Made by a program: the position numbers and the translations under genes. Source: Myxococcota bacterium (GTDB lineage: Bacteria; Myxococcota_A; Polyangia; JAAYKL01). From it: a stretch of DNA of 54,154 bases. The stretch lies in assembly GCA_030065855.1 (NCBI GenBank), contig JASJCT010000025.1:1-54154 (forward strand). Reading direction: 5' to 3'. The notes under the pieces are model-generated. The model made no database searches. It was not told the origin of the DNA and saw only the letters and a list, made by a program, of their open reading frames with translations. Below are positions 35,262-43,661 of the stretch, one piece after another; within the stretch, counting starts at the first letter, position 1, and every line of letters begins with the position of its first letter.

Positions 35262-36827
35262 TTATTCTGAAGGATTGATATACCCCAAATTTCTCAGAGA
35301 CTTTTCTATATCGTCGGGTAGCTGGATGGTTTTGCTAGGCATCTCTTCGGCATCGCTGATTTGCCACGTGTCCTTGTAATTCTTTAACTTGGCCAGCATT
35401 TTTTTAACGATCCGACCTTTTCTGATCTGCTTTTTCTCCATGGGATCTTTGCGCAAATTGTAAACATAGCATTCCTCTTGGTCCAGGTAGCTGATCACTT
35501 TGCGCTGCCCGTCGAACAGTGCCTCGGCTTCGCGACCGCGAAACGTGTACTGCATATAAGCCAAACGATGCTTGCCCTGTCTGTCCCTATTGTCTTTCAT
35601 TAGGGGATTTAGGCTGAGCCCCTCGATTTGTTGTGTGGGTTTTTTTCCGAACCAGTCCAAAATAGTGGGATAGATATCCACCAGGCGGGTAGATGTAGAA
35701 ATAGTCCTCGCTTGATACTCCTGTTTGAGTCTCTCCGGGGGACGTACGATGAGCGGCAACCGTACTACCTCGTCCTCGTACCGATGGCCATGCTCGAAAT
35801 CTCCGTGATCAAAGTGCTCTTCACCGTGGTCTGCTGTCAATACGATCCAAGCATTTCGACCCTGGGCTTCTTTGTCATAATAATCCAGCAACCGCCCCAC
35901 GTGATGATCGACAAAAGCGAGCTCTGCATCGTAGAGTCCAATAATGTGACGTTTTTCAGCGTCGGTAGGAATAAACGTCCCGTTTTTAATTCCCGCTAGG
36001 TTACCAAAAGTGCTTTTCAGGCGTCCAACATTGGCAGCTGTGAATTTTTCTCGAAACGACTCGGGCGGCGAATAATCCATGTGTGGGTCAAAATAATGGA
36101 GCACCAGGAGGTATGCATTGTTCTTATTTTGCTGAATCCAATGAATCGCCAGATCCGTGACTGCGTCCGCTGCCCTCAGTTGTTTATTGTTTGCACGCTT
36201 AAAATCATACCGGTCAAACCCTCGATGATATCCCAGTACGGGATGCAAGAAACTGTTATTGATAATTGCATGGCTTGGGATGTCACCGAGTGCTTCAGCC
36301 AGCGTAACAAGAGAGGGACGAAGTGGTTCGAGCTCTCGCCCATAGACCTTTTTCTTGGTCTGGCTCTTTTGGACAGCCCGTTTACCTGCGCGATGTATTG
36401 CCGGTGACACCCCAGTGAAGAAAGTACCGAATGACGGCGCTGTCCAAGGGGAAGAGGAATAGAATCGCTCAAAAATAAACGCGTCACGTGCAACCACATC
36501 CATCCGGGGTGTGGTAGGTTTGGAATACCCGTAACAGCCAAATCGGTCAGCTCTCGCCGTATCGATGATGATCAAGACGACCTGTGTCGGCGGATCCATT
36601 GTTGGTGGATCTGTATTCGATAAATCCGTTGTCGGTGGATCCGTTGTTGGTGGATCCGTTGTTGGTGAATCTGTATTCGGTAAATCCGTTGTCGGTGTAT
36701 CTGGAGAGGATATTCTGTTTTGGGGGCGATTGTCCGCCCGATCGGCACAGCCAATCAGAAGAGAAAATAGGAGAATTAAAGCGCTGCTGATTATTAAAGA
36801 GGATAGTGATTGAACTTGATGGGCCAT
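35262..36827 (-). CDS. Sulfatase-fold (alkaline phosphatase superfamily) lipoprotein without the FGly cysteine
   Basis: A 521-aa lipoprotein: signal peptide with LLIGC (Cys27), then a Thr-Asp-Pro repeat linker (about 40-80). The sulfatase-type domain begins VVLIIIDTARADRFGCYGY, contributing the metal-binding Asp. TADHGEEHFDHG and HGHRYEDEVVRLPLIVRPP are the later metal-site motifs. The nucleophile region reads SPWTAPSFGTFFTG. A true type I sulfatase has C/S-x-P-S-R; here Thr stands in the Cys position and Phe in the Arg position. A phosphodiesterase or phosphotransferase using Thr is therefore more likely than a sulfatase. It is upstream of the giant gene on the same strand (129-base gap). 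A signal peptide and lipobox place it outside the cytoplasm. Confidence 0.85.
   Translation of the reverse strand: MAHQVQSLSSLIISSALILLFSLLIGCADRADNRPQNRISSPDTPTTDLPNTDSPTTDPPTTDPPTTDLSNTDPPTMDPPTQVVLIIIDTARADRFGCYGYSKPTTPRMDVVARDAFIFERFYSSSPWTAPSFGTFFTGVSPAIHRAGKRAVQKSQTKKKVYGRELEPLRPSLVTLAEALGDIPSHAIINNSFLHPVLGYHRGFDRYDFKRANNKQLRAADAVTDLAIHWIQQNKNNAYLLVLHYFDPHMDYSPPESFREKFTAANVGRLKSTFGNLAGIKNGTFIPTDAEKRHIIGLYDAELAFVDHHVGRLLDYYDKEAQGRNAWIVLTADHGEEHFDHGDFEHGHRYEDEVVRLPLIVRPPERLKQEYQARTISTSTRLVDIYPTILDWFGKKPTQQIEGLSLNPLMKDNRDRQGKHRLAYMQYTFRGREAEALFDGQRKVISYLDQEECYVYNLRKDPMEKKQIRKGRIVKKMLAKLKNYKDTWQISDAEEMPSKTIQLPDDIEKSLRNLGYINPSE
36600..36705. repeat. PTTDP-type coding repeat in the sulfatase-fold gene
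   Basis: Fifteen-base units related to GTTGGTGGATCCGTT (plus strand) code PTTDP/NTDP/TMDP units of the linker on the minus strand. It sits between lipid anchor and enzyme domain, like the DT/DS runs in neighbouring surface proteins. Confidence 0.75.
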
Positions 36828-37295
36828 GGTTTACTGAAAATATGGAGGATTATCTACTGTTTTGACCAAACATAGCATTAAATTCTAGCGAGCCATTGGC
36901 AGAGAATCGTAAATACACACAGCAGGAATTAAACACCTCGTTTCTTAGCTGTCAAGCCATTGCATGCTGACGGGAGCGAGTGGTTTGGGTCGTAGGATAA
37001 TGTAGGTGCCGGCTTTGATTTCCCGTCATGCCCGCGCGGGCATGACGATGTTGACAAAAAACATGTATTCAAACCTCATACGACAAATTTCACATGCGCC
37101 CCGCACTGATAGATCCAGTTGAACCCCTCGGGGTGTGAACTTTGATTGCGTTTTTCTCCCGTTTAACGGTATCTTTCCCAAGATGCGCTTGTTGATTTCC
37201 GAAGGATCACAATGACGCTGCAACATCAAAGGGGTGACCTTATATCAGACATGAATCACACTATGCCAGCAGGGGTTTGAAAATAGATTTTCACG
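36828..37295. other. Divergent intergenic region with perfect palindrome
   Basis: Between two divergently transcribed genes, so it should hold promoters for both; I see no strong -35/-10 pair. A perfect 24-base palindrome, CGTCATGCCCGC and its complement, occupies 37024-37047 and resembles the interspersed palindromes of the 14541 type. The short frame across 37026-37229 has no coding character. Confidence 0.6.
37024..37047. repeat. Perfect 24-bp palindrome
   Basis: CGTCATGCCCGC is followed directly by GCGGGCATGACG. It is probably a short relative of the GTCATTCCCGCG interspersed palindrome at 14541-14618. No T-run follows, so it is not a typical terminator. Confidence 0.8.
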
Positions 37296-39710
37296 ATGAA
37301 GAAACAGATTTTCTCAATGTCTTTTGCCGTTCTCTTTCTATCTGCGGCCGCACTCGTCAGGGCTACCGCTCTCTTTGTCCAGGACTATCAGCGACTTAAT
37401 TTTCTCGCTGAGTTACCTTATGCCGCCGCGTGCCTGGTCGTGGGGTTCGTCATCGCCCTTGGCACGTCAAGACTAATTTTATGCCTCACTGATGAGACGA
37501 CACGAACGATGTGCTTAAAGGGGCTTGCGACCGCGAGTTCACCGCTTGTTTTGATGTGGATAGGATCTTCGCATGTCCAAATGCGAGAGATGGGAACTGT
37601 GTCTCGCTTTTTAAACCCGATTATTTTGTTTTTTTTTCTTGCTCGGTTTTCCCGTTTACTGGATGGATGGAGAGAGCGGGAGTTACTTCGATATCCGTTC
37701 TTAACACGCCTTAGACGACGGCCTGGTTTTCTGAGAATCGCCTCAGCAATACCATCGACCAACCTGCTGTTGGCACTGGCAACAACCATTACTTTTTTAA
37801 TCATTTACAGTTGCACCATGTATCCTGGCTTTGGTGGCAGGATTCACTACGGCGATTCAGCTGAATTTCATTTTTTAGGAGTGGTGGACGGCGTGGCCCA
37901 TCCCTCAGGGTATCCACTTTATTTGTTGATATGCAAGCTGTTTGTGCTTTTGCTCGGCCATATAAAGTCTTTCGAAGCGGTCAGTTATGTTTCTGTGGTG
38001 TTTGGCGCATTGACTGTTGGGTTCATTTTTCTCGTTGCTGTCCAATACTCGGGATCTAGAATCGGGGCACTATTAGTTTCTGCGCTCTATGGTTTTTCAT
38101 TCACGTTCTGGTGCCAATCCACTGAGGCCGAGGTTTATACACTTCAGACGTTTTTTGTAGTGGCCGTAACTTATTTTACGATATTGTATTATGAAAGCGG
38201 CAGGGCTGTATACCTCTTGGCGGGCATGTTCCTCTTTTGTATGAGCTTTGGTGCCCACTTGACGATGATCTTCCTGGCCCCTTCTTTCGTCTTCCTTGTC
38301 ATTAAAAAGGATCGACGTCTCCTAAAAGATGTGAGGGTGCTGGCTGCGCTTTTCCTTTTTCTAGTTATCGGTATCTCTCAATTCGGTTATCTCTACTATC
38401 TCTCTAACCTTACGCCCAAGCCACACCTCAACACCCTGCCAGCAGATGCCTCGTTTATCCAGGTGCTGAAGTGGGCAGCATCGGGCCAGTATATGGGATC
38501 TATCTTTTTTTTTAAGCTACAGGAGATGCTGATCGGTCGTCCAAAGATGCTCTTTGGACTGCTGCTGGATGAATTTTCTATCGTGGGATTTATTCTCATC
38601 GTGGCGGGTATCAGCGCTTCGTTCATGCTTCGCATAAAGCCAGCGATAGTATGGTTTTTTGTCCTACATTTGACATCTCATGGGATATTCGCCATGGGGT
38701 ATAGGGCACCAGATAGTCAGGTGTTTTTTCTGCCATTTTCGCTTTCTCTAGTAATTCTGTCAGCGAGCCTATTTGTCAAAAGGAAATCTATAATCGTTCA
38801 GCACACGGGACGGAAAAGCCCAGCGCCAAGTCAGGAAATCGGTCACAACACCCCGTACCCAAAAAGCCGGTTGAATTTACATCTTATTTTTCTTTTTATC
38901 TTGGCGATCTGCATGGTTGTGCATCGCAATACCGAAATAAGGGGCGTCTCTCGCACTAATAATGAAGTTTTTGCAAAAATTGCTGCAATAGTGCCACATG
39001 TCCCCAGTGGCAGCGCGATCTACCTAGGAAAGAAATATATCAACTACCATACCGGGTACGGTCTCAACTATTTGGAGAAAACCAAAGAGTTGGGGGAACA
39101 TGAATTTATTAGAACCAGAAATATAGAGAGAAATCAACTGTTCGTCACCAATGAGGGAAAAAAGGACCTTGGGAATGAACTGTTTCAATTCGAAAGGCAA
39201 AGCGGCCTTCGGCTAGATGAATTTGCGAAAAAATATTCAAACGAAACGATACTTTGGGTTTCACAGGGGCCCATTGGACAAAACGCCTTGGTAGACAGAT
39301 ACTTTCGGGAAGTAGGTTCCAAAATATTCGCTGGGCGAAGAAAGAGGAGCCGCTATCTAGGTGTGGTTGAGAAGGGGCGGATACGCTGCGAACGGAGAAA
39401 TGACCAAAAAACGGTAGCGATATCTCATAAAGACTGCGCAGTACTCGCAAAGCATTGTCCTAAAATATACATCGAAGCGACTCGACCCGGTGGAATGAAA
39501 AAATCTTACGGGAATTTTCCCCAAGGACTGAGGACCAAAATCGAGATAGATGGGGAAGGTTGGGCTGTGGGTCTACAGGGGCTCAACGGACTGGTTCTAG
39601 GGGAGAATTGCCGGGTAATCGCGAATGTTCACTTCAGTATTGAACCGGGTAGCGCCGAATCATCCGACACAGTGTATTGTGCGGAGCGGCGAAATATCGT
39701 TTCCAATTAG
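37296..39710 (+). CDS. DUF2723-family membrane glycosyltransferase-like protein
   Basis: An 804-aa inner-membrane protein with about eleven to twelve membrane helices, two of them before a cytoplasmic basic segment (about 120-145). The family signature is clear: HYGDSAEFHFLGVVDGVAHP followed by SGYPLY at about residues 185-210, with the acidic residue expected at the lipid-sugar active site, then FTFWCQSTEAEVYTLQTFF. DUF2723 is related to protein O-mannosyltransferases (human TMEM260). The C-terminal 220 residues are soluble and probably periplasmic. Inference: glycosylation of exported proteins, which would fit the many Thr/Ser-rich linkers nearby. No sugar-activation gene is in the window. 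Confidence 0.83.
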   Translation: MKKQIFSMSFAVLFLSAAALVRATALFVQDYQRLNFLAELPYAAACLVVGFVIALGTSRLILCLTDETTRTMCLKGLATASSPLVLMWIGSSHVQMREMGTVSRFLNPIILFFFLARFSRLLDGWRERELLRYPFLTRLRRRPGFLRIASAIPSTNLLLALATTITFLIIYSCTMYPGFGGRIHYGDSAEFHFLGVVDGVAHPSGYPLYLLICKLFVLLLGHIKSFEAVSYVSVVFGALTVGFIFLVAVQYSGSRIGALLVSALYGFSFTFWCQSTEAEVYTLQTFFVVAVTYFTILYYESGRAVYLLAGMFLFCMSFGAHLTMIFLAPSFVFLVIKKDRRLLKDVRVLAALFLFLVIGISQFGYLYYLSNLTPKPHLNTLPADASFIQVLKWAASGQYMGSIFFFKLQEMLIGRPKMLFGLLLDEFSIVGFILIVAGISASFMLRIKPAIVWFFVLHLTSHGIFAMGYRAPDSQVFFLPFSLSLVILSASLFVKRKSIIVQHTGRKSPAPSQEIGHNTPYPKSRLNLHLIFLFILAICMVVHRNTEIRGVSRTNNEVFAKIAAIVPHVPSGSAIYLGKKYINYHTGYGLNYLEKTKELGEHEFIRTRNIERNQLFVTNEGKKDLGNELFQFERQSGLRLDEFAKKYSNETILWVSQGPIGQNALVDRYFREVGSKIFAGRRKRSRYLGVVEKGRIRCERRNDQKTVAISHKDCAVLAKHCPKIYIEATRPGGMKKSYGNFPQGLRTKIEIDGEGWAVGLQGLNGLVLGENCRVIANVHFSIEPGSAESSDTVYCAERRNIVSN

Positions 39711-39787
39711 CCTCGGGTCCATCCCGGAATGGGAGAAAGAATAGTGGCTGAGTCAATAATCGACGTGGAAGACGATCGCGTACACTC

Positions 39788-41065
39788 TCAGCGCACATTG
39801 GGGTAGGGCCCTTGATGAACCTGTTGGGCCTCAGTCTGGTAGGTCATGTTTTCGGCCATCAGTTCGGCAGCTTTGCCGGGTTGCAGTTGGTAGGCAAAGA
39901 CGTAGTTGACTAAGGTCGTTGTCGATTTCATATACTCAAAATGAACGGTATCATAGGTGTCAGATGAAGAGTGGTAGTGTGGCGTAGTGTCGCCGCCAGC
40001 CCACTCTTCGCATAACCCCACCGCGGTGTATCCGTTTTTGCGAAAGGCCACGTGATCGGTTCCTCCCGAACTGGTTTCGACCAGAGGCATGGTCAAACCT
40101 CCGACAGCGGCTGCATCCATGTAAAAATTGAGCAGATCGCCATCTGGCTGCTCGATTTCTACGGTGCGATCCTCGTCGGAGTCCCAAGCCATCATGTCGA
40201 CAGTATGCACTGAGATAACGTTGTAGTTTTCGGTTTTGAGCCATTTGGCCATGGCGTCACTGCCTAACAGTCCCCGTTCTTCTTCATCAAAAAAGGCAAT
40301 CATCACATTGACCGAGCGGCAGTTTACATCGAGTAGGTAGCGAGCAAGACTCAGGGTGATCACTGTTCCCGAGGCATTGTCGTTGGCCGCTGTTGTTCCG
40401 GATACACCGTCATAGTGCCCGCCAAAGAGGATGTATGCGTCCGAGTCCTCGGTGGCTTCGAGTATGGCATAGACATTCTTACCGCTGCCATAGTCGTGGT
40501 ATTGGGGATCATATCCCAATTCCTCGAGGGAGTCAGCGAGAAATTTACGCGCTGTTTCGCGGTTGGCACTTGAATACCTATCAGACAGGTTTACGCCATT
40601 GATGGCTTCCTCACCGGTGAGCTTGGCCATGATTTCCTTTTGGAAGTCTGCCAGCCAAGGGGGATCGGGATCAGGCAAATCATCGCAATTATCTGTGTCT
40701 GAATCTGTAGCTGTGTCGGTAGCTGTATCGGACTCAGTGTCGCTGTCGCTATCTGTATCGGTGTCGGAATCCGTGTCAGTATCCGAGTCACTATCAGTAT
40801 CGGAGTCGGTATCGGAGTCGCTGTCGGTGTCTCCGTCCGAATCCCCATCAGAGTCGGTATCGGAGTCGCTGTCGGTGTCTCCGTCCGAATCCCCATCAGA
40901 GTCGGTATCGGAGTCGCTGTCGGTGTCTCCGTCCGAATCCCCATCGGAGTCGCTGTCTGCATCTCCTGATCCATTGGCACTATTATTTACTGATTCATTA
41001 CTGCATGCGAGAATAAACAACGCAATGAATATTAATATATACACAATTACTCGTTTTGTATTCAT
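39788..41065 (-). CDS. M28-family metallopeptidase lipoprotein with (DS/DT)n linker
   Basis: A 425-aa lipoprotein: signal peptide with FILAC (Cys21), an Asp-Ser/Asp-Thr linker of about 95 residues (35-130), then an M28 aminopeptidase-type domain. Zinc-site residues are readable: His217 in FGGHYDGV, Asp in TAANDNASG, the catalytic Glu in FFDEEERGLLG (residues 260-263), Asp in HTVDMMAWD and the last His in PHYHSSSDTYD. It probably trims peptides at the outer surface. The linker is coded by a 48-base tandem repeat. It converges with the DUF2723 gene. Confidence 0.92.
   Translation of the reverse strand: MNTKRVIVYILIFIALFILACSNESVNNSANGSGDADSDSDGDSDGDTDSDSDTDSDGDSDGDTDSDSDTDSDGDSDGDTDSDSDTDSDTDSDSDTDTDSDTDTDSDSDTESDTATDTATDSDTDNCDDLPDPDPPWLADFQKEIMAKLTGEEAINGVNLSDRYSSANRETARKFLADSLEELGYDPQYHDYGSGKNVYAILEATEDSDAYILFGGHYDGVSGTTAANDNASGTVITLSLARYLLDVNCRSVNVMIAFFDEEERGLLGSDAMAKWLKTENYNVISVHTVDMMAWDSDEDRTVEIEQPDGDLLNFYMDAAAVGGLTMPLVETSSGGTDHVAFRKNGYTAVGLCEEWAGGDTTPHYHSSSDTYDTVHFEYMKSTTTLVNYVFAYQLQPGKAAELMAENMTYQTEAQQVHQGPYPNVR
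40814..40957. repeat. 48-bp tandem repeat (16-aa unit) in the M28 gene
   Basis: Units begin at 40814, 40862 and 40910. The first two are identical and the third diverges at its end. They code a 16-residue Asp-Ser/Asp-Gly unit on the minus strand. Base-level identity, beyond what the amino-acid pattern demands, points to recent tandem expansion. Confidence 0.85.
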
Positions 41066-41266
41066 AATAATCCACTCGTTTCTCGAGTTGGGTCGTCACC
41101 TCGTTAACATTATAGTGCAAATCAAAACGAATTAGAAGACTAAGTTAACGAAAAACATACACTGTTAAACTGCACGTTCGCGTCCATCGCCCTGATACAA
41201 GAAACATCGAACTATAGGCGTTTTAAACGCCCGTTGACGTTCGTCGAGTCCTCCCTCGTTCCGTAT

Positions 41267-42049
41267 TTATTTCTTCAGCATAGCGCCGTAGAATTCGAGA
41301 CCGACGCCTTCCCGATCTTCTGAGGCAGTATCTCCCTGAAGGTCCAACCACTCGTCTAGTGGTCTGAGACCGGGGCCATCTTCTTTCCAGGGTTTTATCA
41401 GTTCTTTTGCTTTTTCCAGTGTCGTGAAATAATACGGGCTTCCCATCTGAGCAAACATATCAAGGAATTGCTGCATTTTGGGTGTCATTAGATTTGGATC
41501 TTTTGTCTCAAAAGTTACAAACATTTTACTGCCAGGGGCTGCCCAATTATACAGTGTCTGCACGATATGCTGGGCCTCATCTTCGGTCAGAAAGCAGGTG
41601 ACGGCATTGAATCCAATGCCCACCTTGGGGGTCTCGCCCAGCATCTCCTTTACGATAGGAGAATTGACAATTGTCGCCATATCTCGGATGTCCACCTCTA
41701 GGTAACGGGCCCTTGGGTTGCCGTCCAATATTTGGGTCCCGTAGACCACGACGCCTGGATTGATATCCATGTAAATAACGTTTGATTCGGGCGCTGTTGA
41801 GTGGATGTGCTCTTTTGTGGGCAGCCCAGACGCTAAATCCAGGAACCGGTCAAACCCTTCCTTTGCCAGCTGCGATACGGCGTAATGCAGGAATCTGCGC
41901 AGCTTGCGCACCCACTTTGGGGTCGAAGGGACCAGCGAGGTCATAAACTCGGCTGCGCGACGATCCACCTCATAATTGTGATGACCTCCCAGCAAGTAGT
42001 CATACACACGTCCTGCGTTGGGAATACCAGTGGTGTCTTGGTTTTCCAT
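41267..42049 (-). CDS. SAM-dependent methyltransferase, DUF574 type
   Basis: A 260-aa cytoplasmic protein. GIPNAGRVYDYLLGGHHNYE near the start is the DUF574 hallmark. It is followed by motif I in the family form RFLDLASGLPTKEHIH and NVIYMDINPGVVVY, where the acidic residue binds SAM ribose, then GFNAVTCFLTEDEAQHIVQT and GSKMFVTFETKD. ATG 42049 was chosen because AAAGGT lies upstream and the protein then starts like its relatives; the longer frame runs back into the kinase gene. DUF574 enzymes are numerous in Actinobacteria, with unknown substrates. The gene sits 55 bases downstream of the PAS histidine kinase, probably in one transcript. Confidence 0.85.
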   Translation of the reverse strand: MENQDTTGIPNAGRVYDYLLGGHHNYEVDRRAAEFMTSLVPSTPKWVRKLRRFLHYAVSQLAKEGFDRFLDLASGLPTKEHIHSTAPESNVIYMDINPGVVVYGTQILDGNPRARYLEVDIRDMATIVNSPIVKEMLGETPKVGIGFNAVTCFLTEDEAQHIVQTLYNWAAPGSKMFVTFETKDPNLMTPKMQQFLDMFAQMGSPYYFTTLEKAKELIKPWKEDGPGLRPLDEWLDLQGDTASEDREGVGLEFYGAMLKK

Positions 42050-42104
42050 TTTATTGACCTTTCTGGCGCTGCCCCCGATGTGGCCAGTGCCGATGTGCCT
42101 TCGC

Positions 42105-43544
42105 CTATTCGGCGACAGGAAGCAATACTCGAAAAACACTGCCCCGCGATTGCCCGCGCTCGAACTGTATCTCCCCATCAAATGAACGAACAACCATCTG
42201 GCAGATGGCCAACCCCAACCCCGTCCCCTGCTGCTTTGTAGTGAAAAACGGTTCGAAGATATGCGCGGCGTCCTCCTCAGCAATGCCCATTCCGCTATCT
42301 CGGAATTCGATTTGTACGCTGTTCGGTAACGGCTGGCAGACCGAAACCGTAATTGCATTATCCGCGATCGCACCTGCGGCAATTGCTTGGGCCGCATTTG
42401 TCAGCAGGTTGGTGAACACTTGTACGAGGCATCCCTGATGGGCTGAGACGCGCGGCACGTCATCCCACTCAGTCCGCAGCCGGGCTCTGTTTTCCCAACT
42501 GGTACGCGTCAGTTCCGTGGCCATGGTGATGACTTGGCGCACATCGACCGGGCCGACCTGTCCGACCGGCTTGGCCAGCTGTAGTAGGTCATGCACAATG
42601 CATTGAACCCGATGTGCACCTTCATAGATCATCTCCACGGAGGCCTTCATCCCGTCTAGTTGCCCATCGAATTTGGGGTCTGATGCCAGGCGGCGGAACT
42701 CAGCGCGAAGTTCCCCTGTATTCAACATCATGTAGGCCAGTGGGTTGTTGATTTCGTGGGCCAAGCCCGCCGCCAGTGTCCCGATCGACGCTAGACGCTC
42801 GGTTTCCAGAAGTCGTTGTTGAATCTGGACCTGTTCGGTAATATCTCGAATCCAAAAGATGGCGTGCTGCTCATCGCTGTCGATCGCCGATACTGCGATA
42901 CTTTCTGTCGCAAAATGTCGATGTCCCTCTGGCACGTCCAGCTCGTATTCGTAGCGAGCTGATTTGCCGAATCGCACCGTGGCAAGCGCTGCTTCGTGGT
43001 GCTGGCGACCCACTTCGGGGCCGAGTATTTCTAGAATCGTTCGACCGAGGAGCGCCTGTTCAGGCACTGCCAGCAGGCCAGGATCACTCGTCCAGACGCG
43101 CACAATGCGAACTTGGGCGTCGAGTTCAAAAATAATGCCATGGAGTTGGGGAGAGAGCAGTCGCAGTCGCCCCTCTGCGTCGTCCAGGGCTCGGCGAAGC
43201 CGCTCTGTGTGGGTCTGATCTTCAAAGGTCCAAAGCAGTGCCTCAACCGTAGGCCTGCCAGGGTCAGCCAAGGGCAATGGTCGCGGCAATAGCTGCGCAT
43301 GCCAGCGGATGGTCCGGCCATCATCGAGTAGCACATCCCCTGTGCCCGGTACTTGATCCATCAAAGATGCTGGCGATAAGACCCCACCCGGCGCTAAGGC
43401 TGCGTCAAGCTTCTTGCAGTCAGCAGTGCGCCACAGAATACTGCCCGTTCGATCTGATGCGAGGACTGCATGATCAAACGCATCCCGCATGGCATCGAGC
43501 AGTGCTTGAGAGAAGTTGTGTTTGAGCGGCTGTTCTTTGGGCAT
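42105..43544 (-). CDS. PAS-domain sensor histidine kinase, soluble
   Basis: A 479-aa kinase without signal peptide or membrane segment. It has two PAS-like domains (about 10-110 and 115-240; the second contains RTILEILGPEVGRQHHEAAL). The dimerisation helix has phospho-acceptor His263 in LAAGLAHEINNPLAYM. The ATPase domain shows the N box (FTNLLTNAAQAIAAG), G1 (FRDSGMGIAEEDA), F box (FEPFF) and G2 (GTGLGLAICQMV). ATG 43544 has AGGAGC six bases upstream; the extension to 43607 lacks one. No response regulator is adjacent, so it is an orphan kinase. The only gene in its apparent transcript is the methyltransferase. Confidence 0.92.
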   Translation of the reverse strand: MPKEQPLKHNFSQALLDAMRDAFDHAVLASDRTGSILWRTADCKKLDAALAPGGVLSPASLMDQVPGTGDVLLDDGRTIRWHAQLLPRPLPLADPGRPTVEALLWTFEDQTHTERLRRALDDAEGRLRLLSPQLHGIIFELDAQVRIVRVWTSDPGLLAVPEQALLGRTILEILGPEVGRQHHEAALATVRFGKSARYEYELDVPEGHRHFATESIAVSAIDSDEQHAIFWIRDITEQVQIQQRLLETERLASIGTLAAGLAHEINNPLAYMMLNTGELRAEFRRLASDPKFDGQLDGMKASVEMIYEGAHRVQCIVHDLLQLAKPVGQVGPVDVRQVITMATELTRTSWENRARLRTEWDDVPRVSAHQGCLVQVFTNLLTNAAQAIAAGAIADNAITVSVCQPLPNSVQIEFRDSGMGIAEEDAAHIFEPFFTTKQQGTGLGLAICQMVVRSFDGEIQFERGQSRGSVFRVLLPVAE

Positions 43545-43661
43545 TGCAGCTCCTGTAGAGACCTTCTCTGAGGAAATTTGCTGTATGCCCCCCACGGGCA
43601 AACGCAATATAGCATGCCCAGGGCTCCCGAGTCCATGGAGGAAACCGTATCGGACCGTGGT

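Noticed and set aside
27840..36827. FGE-like domain of the giant protein as the maturase of the neighbouring sulfatase-fold protein.
   Set aside because: The neighbour has Thr, not Cys or Ser, at the modified position and lacks the Arg, and FGE acts before folding rather than as part of a surface rod.
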